Source: Verrucomicrobiota bacterium (lineage in GTDB: Bacteria > Verrucomicrobiota > Verrucomicrobiia > Verrucomicrobiales > Akkermansiaceae). Taken from it: 57,187 bases of DNA. Position numbers and translations under genes: made by a program. Shown here piece by piece: positions 31,843-40,127 of this stretch. The stretch is from contig VHCM01000003.1 in NCBI GenBank assembly GCA_016871685.1, positions 1 to 57,187 of the forward strand, in the 5' to 3' direction. The notes under the pieces are model-generated. The model ran no database searches, had not been told where the DNA came from, and worked only from the letters and a program-made list of their open reading frames with translations. How positions within the stretch are numbered: position 1 is the stretch's first letter; every line of letters begins with the position of its first letter.

Positions 31843-33132
31843 TCACAATTCCCCGGCGATCAGGTCGTCGAGCGCCTGCCGCTTGCGCACGACGGTGGCG
31901 GAGTCGCCCTCCACCAGGATCTCCGCCGGCAACGGACGCGAGTTGTAGTTCGAGGCCATGACGAATCCATAGGCGCCCGCGGACATCAGCGCCACCGTTT
32001 CGCCGGGCCGGAAGTCGTCCAGCTCGCGGTCCTGACAGAAGAAGTCGCCGCTCTCGCAGATCGGGCCGACAACGTCCACCGTGACGCGAGCGCCTGACGC
32101 AGGCTGCTTGACCGGTACAATTTCGTGGTGTCCCTCGTAGAGCGCCGGACGGATCAGGTCGTTCATCCCCGCATCGACGATCTTGAAGGTCTTGGCCGAT
32201 CCTTTCTTCTCGTAAAGGCAGCGGGTGAGCAGCACGCCCGCGTTGCCGACGATGAAGCGCCCGGGCTCGAGCAGGATCCGCAGCCCGAGGTCCTTGAGCC
32301 GCGGGACCAGCATGCTTCCGTAGAGGTCCGTGGTGAGCGGTCGCTCCGCCGCCTCCTTGCCCTCCCACCATTCGGCCGACCCGGATTCGAGTGACTCCTT
32401 GTAGATGATGCCGATGCCGCCGCCGATCGACCAGAATTCGATGCCGTAAAGCCGTTTGAGTTCCGCGGCGAGCGGCGCGACTTTGTCAACCGCTTCGACA
32501 AACGGATCCACCGACGTGAGCTGCGAGCCGATGTGCATCTGCAATCCGCGCAGCCGGATGTTCTTGAGCTCCGCCGCGGCCCGTTCGTAAAGCGCGGAGA
32601 TGCGTTCAAAATCCACACCGAACTTGTTTTCCGATTTTCCGGTGGAAATGTATTTGTGCGTCTTCGCGTCGACGTTGGGGTTGACGCGAACCGCCGCAGG
32701 CGCGACGAGTCCGAGGGAGCCGGCCACCTCGTCGAGGTAGCGCAGCTCCTCCTCGCTCTCGACATTGAACGAGTAGATCCCCTGCTCGAGCGCATAGACG
32801 ATTTCGTCGCGGGTCTTGCCCACACCGGCGAAGGTGCAGTGCGCCGGATCACCGCCGGCCTTGATCACGCGGAACAACTCGCCACCCGACACGATGTCGA
32901 ATCCCGCGCCCTCGCTCGCCAACAACCGCAGCACCGAGAGATTCGAGTTTGCCTTCACCGCATAGGCGATCTCGTGATCCACCCCGGCAAGCGCGGCGTC
33001 GAGCCGACGGAAATGGTCGACGATCGTACCGGCCGAGTAAACATACAGCGGCGTGCCATGCTCGGCCGCCAGTCCGGCGAGATCGACTTCTTCACAGTGC
33101 AGGGAGCCGTCTTTGTAGGAAAACGCGTGCAT
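31843..33132 (-). CDS. lysA: Diaminopimelate decarboxylase
   Basis: LysA decarboxylates meso-diaminopimelate to L-lysine. The PLP lysine is Lys60 in 'AYAVKANSN'. Other hallmarks are 'GFDIVSGGEL', 'HIGSQLTSVDPF', 'GGGIGIIY', 'EPGRFIVGNAG', the active-site Cys in 'GPICESGDFF' and 'GAYGFVMASNYN'. At 429 aa it has normal length. The ATG at 33132 gives the usual short N-terminus. It is 60 bp downstream of dnaG on the same strand and upstream of the EamA transporter. Confidence 0.95.
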   Translation of the reverse strand: MHAFSYKDGSLHCEEVDLAGLAAEHGTPLYVYSAGTIVDHFRRLDAALAGVDHEIAYAVKANSNLSVLRLLASEGAGFDIVSGGELFRVIKAGGDPAHCTFAGVGKTRDEIVYALEQGIYSFNVESEEELRYLDEVAGSLGLVAPAAVRVNPNVDAKTHKYISTGKSENKFGVDFERISALYERAAAELKNIRLRGLQMHIGSQLTSVDPFVEAVDKVAPLAAELKRLYGIEFWSIGGGIGIIYKESLESGSAEWWEGKEAAERPLTTDLYGSMLVPRLKDLGLRILLEPGRFIVGNAGVLLTRCLYEKKGSAKTFKIVDAGMNDLIRPALYEGHHEIVPVKQPASGARVTVDVVGPICESGDFFCQDRELDDFRPGETVALMSAGAYGFVMASNYNSRPLPAEILVEGDSATVVRKRQALDDLIAGEL

Positions 33133-33192
33133 CGCGGGCGGAGATAAACGCGCACCCCGGCCGGGACAAGCCAAGAACGTGCTGAACTGGCG

Positions 33193-35079
33193 TCAACCGT
33201 CGCGCCGACGGCCCCGCCACGGCGGCGGTTTGGGCCGCCAGGTCGATTTCGGCAGCTCGTCGTCAAATTCAATTCGTTGTTCCATCCCTTGCAGCAGTGT
33301 TCGCAACTCCTTCGCCTCTTCGAGCAGCTCGAACATGCGCTGATGGTCGAGTCCCGGCTCCTTGAGCGCGGCCTTCACCGCGGCGTTGCGCCGCTGCAAC
33401 ACGATCCCGGACAGCAGCGCCAACGTCTGCTCGGCGGACTTCACCGGATCATCGATCGGCGCGGCAGCCATCGCATCGGCGGTGAGCGCAAGGCGGTCGG
33501 CGTCGGGAAGCGCGGCGAGAAACGCATTCACCGATGCGGGCGACGCCGGGTCGGGCGCAGCGGCGAGGATCGACTCGAGCAACGGAATCCCCTCCAGCCA
33601 CGGCAACGCCTCATGCAAGGTCTCGAACTGCTCGGCAAGAAAATCGCGGGCCTCGCCCGAGGCCAGGGCCAGTTGGCAACAAAACGCGACGACGCGATGC
33701 AGTGGCGTCGGCTCGGTGGGCGGAGCCGACGCCTCGTCATCGGGCACGGCAGACGCGCGCGTCGGCTTCGACCGCTGGCGGGCGATCGCCTGACGCAGCG
33801 TGTTGGCCGAGGTCTGGAGTCGTGCCGAGACCACGTTGATCTGGTTTTCCCGTGACGCGAAGTCACTCATCAGCGCGAGCGATCCCGCGCAATCACCGAG
33901 CGCCGACGCCCGGCCGGCTGCATCGGCCAGGAGGCCGTCCGCGGCGGCCTTCGCCAGTTTGAAATCGAAAAACCCCTCCGCCTGCTTGAGCAGCGCGCGA
34001 AACGCGTCGGCACCGTGCGTGCGGATGAAGCTGTCGGGATCGTGCCCGTCCGGCATCGCCACCACGCGCACCGCCAGGCCCTCCGGTGCCAACTCGCGGA
34101 ACACGCGCTCGGTCGCCGCCAGCCCCGCACGGTCGGCGTCGTAGCAAACGATCACTTCATGCGTGTAGCGCCGCAACAGCGAGGCGTGGTCACGCGTGAA
34201 TGCGGTGCCGAGCGGTGCGAGCGCGTGGTCGATGCCGGCCTCGTGGCAGGCGATCACATCGAGCTGTCCTTCGCAAAGAAGCGCCGCCTTTTCGCGCAGC
34301 ACCGGTTTGCGCGCGCGATCGAGGGCGAAGAGCACCCTGGATTTGCGGAACAGCACGGTCTCGGGTGAATTGACGTATTTCCCGCTGTTCGGATCCTCGC
34401 GCAACTGGCGGCCGCTGAACGCGATCACGTCGCCCACCTCGTTGCGGATCGGAAACATCAGCCGGTCGCGAAAACGCACACGCAGCCCGGAGGAGGCCCG
34501 CTGTTCCTCGCGCAGATAGCACAACCCGGAATCCACCAGTTCGCGACCGGTGAACTTGCGCTCACGCGCCCAGTCGAGGAACACCGGTGCCCGATCCGGC
34601 ATCCAGCCGAGCGACCAGCCCGAGGCGACCTCACTGCCCAATCCGCGCGATTTCAGATACTCGCGCGCATGACCGGCGTCGGGCGACTTTATCAGCAATC
34701 CGTGAAGAAACTCCGCCGCCTCGCGGTGCAGGTCGAGCAAACGGCCGCGGCTGCGCCGGGCGCGCTCGGCCGACGGGTCGTGCGCCTCCTCGACGATTTG
34801 GACGCCGGCACGCTGGGCGAGTTTGCCAAGCGCGTCGGTGAACGGCAGGTTTTCATATTCGCGCACGAACGAAATCGCGTCGCCGCCCTTGCCGCAGCCA
34901 AAGCAATGAAACGACTGGCGCGCCGGGTTGACATAAAACGACGGCGTTTTTTCGTTATGGAACGGGCAGTTCGCGCGGAACTGGGCGCCGGCCCGCTTGA
35001 GCGGAAGATACGACTGGACCAGCTCGACGATGTCCGTCGCGCTCAGCACTTGCTCAATCGTTTCTTTGGAAATCTGCAC
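33193..35079 (-). CDS. dnaG: DNA primase
   Basis: DnaG makes RNA primers at the replication fork. The 628-aa protein begins with the CHC2 zinc finger (Cys38, His41, Cys59, Cys62 in 'CPFHNEKTPSF' and 'CFGCG'). The catalytic core and TOPRIM follow, with 'FRDRLMFPI', 'FSGRQL', 'LCEGQLDVIACHEAG' and 'VICYDADRAG'. The C-terminal helicase-interacting region is weakly conserved, as usual. The start is fixed by the standard 'ETIEQVLSATDIVELV' opening. lysA lies just downstream, unlike the classical rpsU-dnaG-rpoD operon. Confidence 0.95.
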   Translation of the reverse strand: MQISKETIEQVLSATDIVELVQSYLPLKRAGAQFRANCPFHNEKTPSFYVNPARQSFHCFGCGKGGDAISFVREYENLPFTDALGKLAQRAGVQIVEEAHDPSAERARRSRGRLLDLHREAAEFLHGLLIKSPDAGHAREYLKSRGLGSEVASGWSLGWMPDRAPVFLDWARERKFTGRELVDSGLCYLREEQRASSGLRVRFRDRLMFPIRNEVGDVIAFSGRQLREDPNSGKYVNSPETVLFRKSRVLFALDRARKPVLREKAALLCEGQLDVIACHEAGIDHALAPLGTAFTRDHASLLRRYTHEVIVCYDADRAGLAATERVFRELAPEGLAVRVVAMPDGHDPDSFIRTHGADAFRALLKQAEGFFDFKLAKAAADGLLADAAGRASALGDCAGSLALMSDFASRENQINVVSARLQTSANTLRQAIARQRSKPTRASAVPDDEASAPPTEPTPLHRVVAFCCQLALASGEARDFLAEQFETLHEALPWLEGIPLLESILAAAPDPASPASVNAFLAALPDADRLALTADAMAAAPIDDPVKSAEQTLALLSGIVLQRRNAAVKAALKEPGLDHQRMFELLEEAKELRTLLQGMEQRIEFDDELPKSTWRPKPPPWRGRRRDG

Positions 35080-35192
35080 CGGGATCCGGATCGGGGCGCA
35101 ATCTTATCCGGAGCCGACATCCGGACAACACCGCAGATCGAAAATCGCGAGGATGATTTTTGGTTTGCCGCCCGGACGATCACCGATCGCGC

Positions 35193-35219
35193 TTGCAATC
35201 CGTCCCTCCCCGCTAAACT
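35193..35219 (+). promoter_or_regulatory. Possible sigma-70-like promoter for the type III PKS cassette
   Basis: TTGCAA (35193-35198) and TAAACT (35214-35219) are separated by 15 bp, about 120 bp upstream of the methyltransferase start. The spacing is short and the -10 match is only four of six, so this is a weak candidate. The rest of the 262-bp gap between divergent dnaG and the cassette shows no other feature. Confidence 0.22.
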
Positions 35220-35341
35220 GCGATGAATCTGCGGTTGCCGATGGATCGGGATCCACGCGCGCACGCCGGATCATTTCGATGAGTCACTCGCTCCACCGCG
35301 GTTTCCACAACCCGTCGGCCCGCTGCGGCTGCCGGACCCGC

Positions 35342-35980
35342 ATGGTTCGCAACGTCCAGCCCGAACTCCTCGATTCGTTGCCGCCCGATGATCCCGAGGC
35401 AGTCCGCAGCCGCCGGGACCTGCGCCGACTCGACCGCTGGCTGGGCAATTCGCGATGGATCCTCAAGCGCGTCACCGCCGATGGACATGCGGCATCAGGC
35501 GTGGTGGAACTCGGCGCGGGTGACGGCAGGCTGTGTTCGCAACTGCAAGCCGCGTTGCCGGACACCCGGGTGACCGGCATCGATCTGAATCCGAAACCCG
35601 CGGGCATCGACCACGGAATCCGCTGGATCGAAGGAAACTTGTTTGAATCCGCCGACGCCATGCGCGGCGGAGTCTGTGTGGCAAGCCTGGTGCTGCATCA
35701 CTTCGATACGGAGGCACTGCGCGTCCTCGGCGGTTTGATGCGCGGTTGTTCATCGCTGATCTTCTGCGAGCCGTTGAGATCGCGCACGCCACTGATCTGC
35801 TCGATGATCGCCGCGCCGTTTGTCGGCCCCGTCACACGGCACGACATGCCCGCGAGCATTCGCGCCGGCTTCGTGCCAGGCGAGTTGGCCGACCTCCTGG
35901 CACTGGACCGCGGATCCTGGCGAATCCACGAACACGCAACCCTGCGCGGCATCCTGCGATTCCACGCGACGCAACGATGA
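35342..35980 (+). CDS. Class I SAM-dependent methyltransferase of the type III PKS cassette
   Basis: This 212-aa protein has a SAM-binding motif 'VVELGAGDGRLCSQL' (about residue 57 on), an acidic contact in 'VTGIDLNPKP' and 'VASLVLHHFDTEALR' at the third motif. The start at 35342 gives the common opening 'QPELLDSLPPDDPEAVRSRRDLRRL'; an in-frame ATG at 35279 would add 21 unconserved residues. The stop overlaps the next start (ATGA), so translation is coupled with the FAD oxidoreductase and the polyketide synthase. By analogy with SrsB it may O-methylate a phenolic lipid. Confidence 0.83.
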   Translation: MVRNVQPELLDSLPPDDPEAVRSRRDLRRLDRWLGNSRWILKRVTADGHAASGVVELGAGDGRLCSQLQAALPDTRVTGIDLNPKPAGIDHGIRWIEGNLFESADAMRGGVCVASLVLHHFDTEALRVLGGLMRGCSSLIFCEPLRSRTPLICSMIAAPFVGPVTRHDMPASIRAGFVPGELADLLALDRGSWRIHEHATLRGILRFHATQR

Positions 35981-36975
35981 AACGACCCTTGCGCATCGCC
36001 GGTGGCGGGTTGGCGGGCTTGTCGCTCGGCGTGGCATTGGCGCGGCGCGGAGTCGCCGTGGAACTTCACGAAGCCCTCACGTATCCGCGCCACCGCGTCT
36101 GTGGCGAATTCATCAGCGGTGTGAAACGGGAAACACTCGATCGCCTCGGTATCCGCCACTTGCTCGACGAGGGCATGCCGCTTTCCACCGCGAGCTGGAA
36201 CGACGGACGCGGTGTCGTGGCCACCCAGCGGGTCGAGGGCATCGGCATTTCGCGCTGGCGGCTCGATGACACGTTGCGCCGTGAATTCGAATCGGCCGGC
36301 GGCGTGCTCGTCACCGGATCGCGCCTGCAACCGCAACCGGGCACCGTGTGGGCGGCAGGCCGACCGCGCACCCCAGGCCCGTGGATTGGATTGAAAGCCC
36401 ACTTCCGCAGCATGCCGACGACTCACGACCTCGAGATGTTTCTCTCACCGGTCGGCTATGCCGGACTGGCGCGCGTCGATCCCGAAACGGTGAACCTGTG
36501 CGGATTGTTCCGCAGCGACGCGGTGCGCGGTGCCAAGGGACCGGAACTGCTGATGCGCGTGCTGGAATCGGGCGGACTGCATTCGCTCGTCGCGCGGCTG
36601 CGTGACGCCGAATTCGTCGACGGCAGTTTCTGCGGTGTCGCCGGATTCCTCCCTGGCGTCCAAGCCGGACCGGAGTTCTCCATCGGCGACGCCGCGTTCA
36701 TGATCCCGCCATTCACCGGCAACGGGATGTCGATGGCTTTCGAATCCGCAGAATGCGCGCTGGATCCCTGCCTCGATCACGCGCGCGGCGACTGCGACTG
36801 GCATGCGGCGGCCGCACGCTGCGCAATGTCGCAGTTGCGCCGGTTCCGCAAACGCATGAGGATGGCGCGCGTCCTTCACGGGTGGATCACACGACCATCC
36901 GCCCTGCGGTTCACCCTGCTGCTTGCAAGGCGGCATTGCATTCCCTTCCAAAGCCTGCTCCCCCTTGTGCGATGA
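35977..36975 (+). CDS. FAD-dependent oxidoreductase of the type III PKS cassette
   Basis: The 332-aa flavoprotein starts with an FAD-binding Rossmann motif 'IAGGGLAGLSLGVALARRG', then 'PRHRVCGEFISG', and the late FAD contact 'GDAAFMIPPFTGNGMSMAFESA', as in geranylgeranyl-reductase and aromatic hydroxylase families. The gene shares 4 bp with the methyltransferase upstream and 4 bp with the type III PKS downstream. By analogy with SrsC it may hydroxylate an alkylresorcinol to a hydroquinone, but a reductase acting on the lipid chain is also possible. Confidence 0.85.
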   Translation: MKRPLRIAGGGLAGLSLGVALARRGVAVELHEALTYPRHRVCGEFISGVKRETLDRLGIRHLLDEGMPLSTASWNDGRGVVATQRVEGIGISRWRLDDTLRREFESAGGVLVTGSRLQPQPGTVWAAGRPRTPGPWIGLKAHFRSMPTTHDLEMFLSPVGYAGLARVDPETVNLCGLFRSDAVRGAKGPELLMRVLESGGLHSLVARLRDAEFVDGSFCGVAGFLPGVQAGPEFSIGDAAFMIPPFTGNGMSMAFESAECALDPCLDHARGDCDWHAAAARCAMSQLRRFRKRMRMARVLHGWITRPSALRFTLLLARRHCIPFQSLLPLVR

Positions 36976-37994
36976 TGTTCCTGCAATCCTTGGCCACCGC
37001 GTTCCCTCCCCATGCGTTCAGCCAGAGCGACTGCTTGACCGCGCTGACCGGATCCGAAGCGTTCGGCCGGCTCAAACCCTCGTCGCGCCGTCTCCTCCAA
37101 CGCATTCTGAACGGCGATTCGGGCATCTCGCAACGATCTTTCTGCTCGCCCGATCTCGAGCAGGTCTTCGAAAGCGGCGCGGGCGAACTCCACGGCATCT
37201 TCGAAACGCACGCGCCGCGGCTGGCGGCCACCGCGCTCGACCAAGCGTGCGGTCAAGCGGAGGTGCTGCCGAAGGAAATCGACGCGCTGCTCGTCTGCAC
37301 TTGCACGGGATACCTCTGCCCGGGGCTCACCAGCCACGTCGCGGAGCGGCTCGGCCTGGATGGTGGCGCGTTCCTCCAGGATTTGCTCGGACTCGGCTGC
37401 GGCGCGGCATTGCCGATGCTCGAGGCGGCGCGCGGCGTGCTGGCGGCACGGCCCGATGCGCTGGTTGCGACCGTCGCGGTCGAAGTCTGCTCGGCGGCAT
37501 TCTATCTCAACGACGAACCCGGCGTGTTGGTGAGCCTCTGCCTGTTCGGCGACGGCGCGGCCGCCGCCTTGTGGCGAGGTCGCGACCTCGGCGGACAATT
37601 CCGCTTCGGCGGATTTCGCACGATCCATCAGCCGCAACACCGCGAAAAAATCCGCTTCGTCAATGCCGACGGACGACTCAAGAACCAGCTTCACCGCGAT
37701 GTCCCCGCTCTGGCCGCGGAGGCGGTCGCGCAACTGCACGCGCAACGAAGCATGGAGCCCGACCTCATCGCCACCCACACCGGCGGACGCGATGTGCTCG
37801 ATGCCATCGGAAAGGCGATTCCCTCGGCCTGCCTCGATTCCAGCCGCGCCATCCTGAGAAACCATGGCAACCTCAGCAGTCCGAGCGTGCTCGCCGCGGT
37901 CGAACACGGACTCACTCCCGCGACGCGCCGCATTTGGATGAGTTCGTTCGGTGCGGGATTCGCGGCCCATTGCGGCGAACTCGTCCGCGAGTAA
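36972..37994 (+). CDS. Type III polyketide synthase (chalcone/stilbene synthase family)
   Basis: The 340-aa enzyme condenses an acyl-CoA starter with malonyl-CoA units. The catalytic triad is visible: Cys143 in 'LLGLGCGAALPML', His269 in 'THTGGRDVLD' and Asn300 in 'NHGNLSSPSVL'. A conserved 'VCTCTGYLCPGL' segment lies before the Cys. Within an operon with a methyltransferase and a flavoprotein, the likely products are long-chain alkylresorcinols or alkylpyrones that insert into membranes, as in Streptomyces srsABC or Azotobacter cysts. The chain length and product cannot be told from sequence. tRNA-Val lies 100 bp downstream. Confidence 0.92.
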   Translation: MMFLQSLATAFPPHAFSQSDCLTALTGSEAFGRLKPSSRRLLQRILNGDSGISQRSFCSPDLEQVFESGAGELHGIFETHAPRLAATALDQACGQAEVLPKEIDALLVCTCTGYLCPGLTSHVAERLGLDGGAFLQDLLGLGCGAALPMLEAARGVLAARPDALVATVAVEVCSAAFYLNDEPGVLVSLCLFGDGAAAALWRGRDLGGQFRFGGFRTIHQPQHREKIRFVNADGRLKNQLHRDVPALAAEAVAQLHAQRSMEPDLIATHTGGRDVLDAIGKAIPSACLDSSRAILRNHGNLSSPSVLAAVEHGLTPATRRIWMSSFGAGFAAHCGELVRE

Positions 37995-38094
37995 CCCTCG
38001 GGTGGGCTGCTCCCGAAACGGATCCGCGCTCGATGATCACGAATCGGCTTGCCAAGCCCGCGCCCAACCGCCACCATCCCGACCCGTTTTTCCG

Positions 38095-38169
38095 GCGCGC
38101 TTAGCTCAGTGGTAGAGCACATCCTTCACACGGATGGGGTCGCAGGTTCGAACCCTGCAGCGCGCACCA
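38095..38169 (+). tRNA. tRNA-Val (anticodon CAC), CCA encoded
   Basis: The cloverleaf has acceptor GCGCGCT/AGCGCGC, anticodon arm CATCC-TTCACAC-GGATG with anticodon CAC, T arm GCAGG-TTCGAAC-CCTGC, discriminator A and an encoded CCA. The gene borders an AT-richer island with a toxin-antitoxin pair, so it is a candidate integration site. Confidence 0.96.
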
Positions 38170-38512
38170 CCTTGATTTTCAAGGATTTGCGAGCCCGGGG
38201 GCCAAGGACTGTGTCCTAAAGCGTGTCCCACTTTTGAAATTGCACTCCTAGGATCGGCGTCCGGTCGGCAGTCCAAAATTGCCCGGTGACGGCTCATGCA
38301 CTCGTCCGGCGGGACATGCGTAACTCCGGCGGATCGGTGCCCTGGCCACCTCACAGCATTCTTTTGAAGCTGGTCGATGTTACGGTTGTTAGTCATTTTC
38401 ATTTCCTTTTTCTGGGGCACAACGTGTAAACATCCGCCACTAGGAGCGGGGGCGAATCCCACTCACGGGGCTGATGTTGTAGATACCAGAAATCATCGAA
38501 ACAGAACGTCTC
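38170..38512. other. Gene-free stretch after tRNA-Val with a 10-bp inverted repeat
   Basis: No convincing gene is seen. CCACTAGGAG at 38438-38447 and CTCCTAGTGG at 38510-38519 form a perfect inverted repeat 62 bp apart, and the right arm contains the brnA stop codon. A related CTCCTAGG lies near 38246. No T-tract follows, so a terminator is unlikely; an old element end is possible. A frame antisense to the tRNA here is an artefact. Confidence 0.45.
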
Positions 38513-38776
38513 CTAGTGGTTGGATGGCGGGGCTTGTTCTGCTTTGATTCTTTCTGCGAGCCAGACTTTGACAATCGATTGGCGAGTCACTCCGACTCGC
38601 TTCGCCTCTCGATCGAGCGATGTGATCATCCAATTCGGAAGATCGACATTCACACGACGCTGCTCAAGGCCAGGACGCTTCGCCTTGCTCCAGTCAAGGT
38701 ACGCAGAAATATCCTCACCGGCATCAAAGCGGCGATCTAGTTCCCTAGCTGTTAAAGTATCCTTCTTCTTCACCAT
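38513..38776 (-). CDS. brnA: BrnA-family antitoxin (CopG-like)
   Basis: This 87-aa protein ends in a ribbon-helix-helix pattern: 'RVNVDLPNWMITSLDREAKRVGVTRQSIVKVWLAERI' in character, with the beta strand 'RRVNVDLP' and two helices. The N-terminal 'DISAYLDWSKAKRPG' is typical of BrnA. It should bind BrnT and repress the operon. Its start overlaps brnT by 32 bp, the usual toxin-first order of this system. Base composition is noticeably lower in GC than in the surrounding housekeeping genes. Confidence 0.88.
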   Translation of the reverse strand: MVKKKDTLTARELDRRFDAGEDISAYLDWSKAKRPGLEQRRVNVDLPNWMITSLDREAKRVGVTRQSIVKVWLAERIKAEQAPPSNH

Positions 38777-39008
38777 GGCGTGATCTCCTTGCTGATATGA
38801 TTCGAATTCTGTCTTCTCTTACTGTGAAAATTGCTGTCCACAGCTTTCCTGCGTGGGAAGCGATGATGGCGAACCGTGGTTCAGTCTCACTCCGAGCCTC
38901 AACCACGAGACGACGCTCATCGCGCCACAGGAGTTGAGCCTCCGAGAAGTCAATCCCATGCTTTTCAGCGTTGATCTGTGACTTTGCCTCGTCGAACTCA
39001 AAATCCAT
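38745..39008 (-). CDS. brnT: BrnT-family ribonuclease toxin
   Basis: The 87-aa protein starts 'FEFDEAKSQINAEKHGIDFSEA', the signature of BrnT (DUF497), an RNase of RelE-like fold that blocks translation. Later landmarks are 'RFAIIASHAGKLWTAIFTVRED' and 'RIISARRSRHGEEEGY', which include the conserved Arg and the terminal R-x(2)-R-x-E-x(3)-Y pattern. It lies immediately downstream of a strong promoter-like sequence and overlaps brnA. Both genes look intact. Confidence 0.9.
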   Translation of the reverse strand: MDFEFDEAKSQINAEKHGIDFSEAQLLWRDERRLVVEARSETEPRFAIIASHAGKLWTAIFTVREDRIRIISARRSRHGEEEGYFNS

Positions 39009-39014
39009 AAAGGT

Positions 39015-39042
39015 ATAATAATGGATGTAAAATCGGAATCAA
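39015..39042 (-). promoter_or_regulatory. Predicted brnTA promoter, implying a leaderless transcript
   Basis: On the minus strand TTGATT (39037-39042) and TATTAT (39015-39020) are separated by 16 bp. The -10 box ends only 6 bp before the brnT ATG at 39008, so transcription would start at or next to the start codon. BrnA dimers of known systems bind around their own promoter. Confidence 0.55.
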
Positions 39043-39099
39043 GGCGATTTTTTGGCAGATTGAGGCAAGGACGCCGATTGATCGACGCCCCCTCGCAGA

Positions 39100-39327
39100 T
39101 CACGCGTGCGGAATTGCGAACGCGGGTTCGCCGATGAATGCCACGGCAGAACCCGTTCCCTGGGTCGCGTTGATCGTCCAAGCTGAGAATCCCGAGCCGC
39201 CGTTCAATCCGTTGCTCCAGCCGTTGGTGTAGTTGGAGGCGTTGTCGTTCGCGACGGATGCCGCGTGCAGGAGTCGGGCGGCGGAAAGCAATGTTGCCGA
39301 CGTGATGATGATGGTACGGGTTTTCAT
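39100..39327 (-). pseudogene. Truncated exosortase-substrate-like (PEP-CTERM-type) protein fragment
   Basis: The 75-aa reading frame has a signal peptide ('IIITSATLLSAARLLHAAS') and then 'NDNASNYTNGWSNGLNGGSG', a segment typical of the N-terminus of verrucomicrobial PEP-CTERM proteins, which are usually 200-300 aa. It stops at 'AFAIPHA' without the rest of the domain or any C-terminal sorting signal, and no continuation is seen in the next 90 bp in any minus frame. It looks like a remnant cut at the edge of the brnTA island. Confidence 0.6.
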
Positions 39328-39514
39328 GAGTGAGTGAGGTACGTCGGGAACTGCTACACTACAGGCAGGAATTCAAGCAAAAACAGAGATTTCTTCACGA
39401 TTCGATCCATTTCAGCGGCCCTTGATCCCAACAGACATTCGGCTTCAACCCACCACCACCCGGTCTCGTGCCTCTTCGCTTGAAACCGAATACTTCAAAC
39501 TTGAAACTCGATCC

Positions 39515-39925
39515 ATGTCATTCCCCGTCACACCGGAAAAGATCGACGAGTTGGCGCGCCGCATGGCGGCCCTCGGGATCAACGAGCAGATGCTGCTCGA
39601 GAAATTCGTGCGCGGGTCCGGTGCGGGCGGACAGAAGATCAACAAGACGAACAACTGCGTGTTTCTCAAACACCTGCCGAGCGGTGTTTGCGTGAAGTGC
39701 CAGATCGACCGCTCGCGCGAACTGAACCGCTATCTCGCACGCCGCGAGTTGTGCGAGCAAATCGAACGAATCCGCGATGGGCTTGCCGTGGCACGCACCC
39801 AGGCCATCGAGAAGATGCGTCGGCAACAACGCCCGCGATCGAGACGATCGAAATCGCGCTCGATCGAAGACAAGCGACGTCTGGCGGTGAAGAAGGCGCT
39901 GCGCCGTCGGCCCGGCAACGAATGA
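39515..39925 (+). CDS. Small peptide-chain-release-factor-like protein with GGQ motif
   Basis: The 136-aa protein has the peptidyl-tRNA hydrolysing motif in '[14 protein letters not shown]' (about residues 32-45) and a basic Arg/Lys/Ser-rich C-terminal tail, but no codon-recognition domain. This matches ArfB/C12orf65-type rescue factors that free stalled ribosomes; the tail would enter the empty mRNA channel. The ATG at 39515 is chosen because upstream in-frame sequence is intergenic repeat material. A strong terminator-like hairpin lies 115 bp downstream. Confidence 0.85.
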   Translation: MSFPVTPEKIDELARRMAALGINEQMLLEKFVRGSGAGGQKINKTNNCVFLKHLPSGVCVKCQIDRSRELNRYLARRELCEQIERIRDGLAVARTQAIEKMRRQQRPRSRRSKSRSIEDKRRLAVKKALRRRPGNE

Positions 39926-40040
39926 AGGAAAACGCGCAACGGAAAAAGATCCGTCGCGATGAAGATCCTGCCGCTTTTTTGGAAAAAATTTTTTGACGCA
40001 AACGCGGTCCGATGCTTTCTTTCGGGCGTCGCAAGACAAG

Positions 40041-40116
40041 AGCGGCCCGATTGAACGTCCTTCTGGGTTTTTGGGTTTTTCCCAAGGGATCGTCGATCGG
40101 GCCGCTTCCTTTTTTT
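40041..40116 (+). terminator. Large rho-independent terminator-like hairpin
   Basis: AGCGGCCCGAT (40041-40051) pairs perfectly with ATCGGGCCGCT (40096-40106), with further pairing inside (CTGGG/CCCAAGG), and is followed by TTCCTTTTTTT. It can end the release-factor-like transcript or a separate small RNA starting after TTGACG at 39993-39998. Confidence 0.8.
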
Positions 40117-40127
40117 GCACCGGGACA

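Noticed and set aside
38106-38462. Minus-strand open frame of 118 aa including the complement of tRNA-Val
   Set aside because: Its C-terminal 'CRVRTCDPIRVK' is the well-known artefact of translating antisense tRNA.
38438-38519. Integron attC site at the inverted repeat beside brnA
   Set aside because: The expected GTTRRRY/RYYYAAC core sites could not be paired with the repeat, and no integrase is near.
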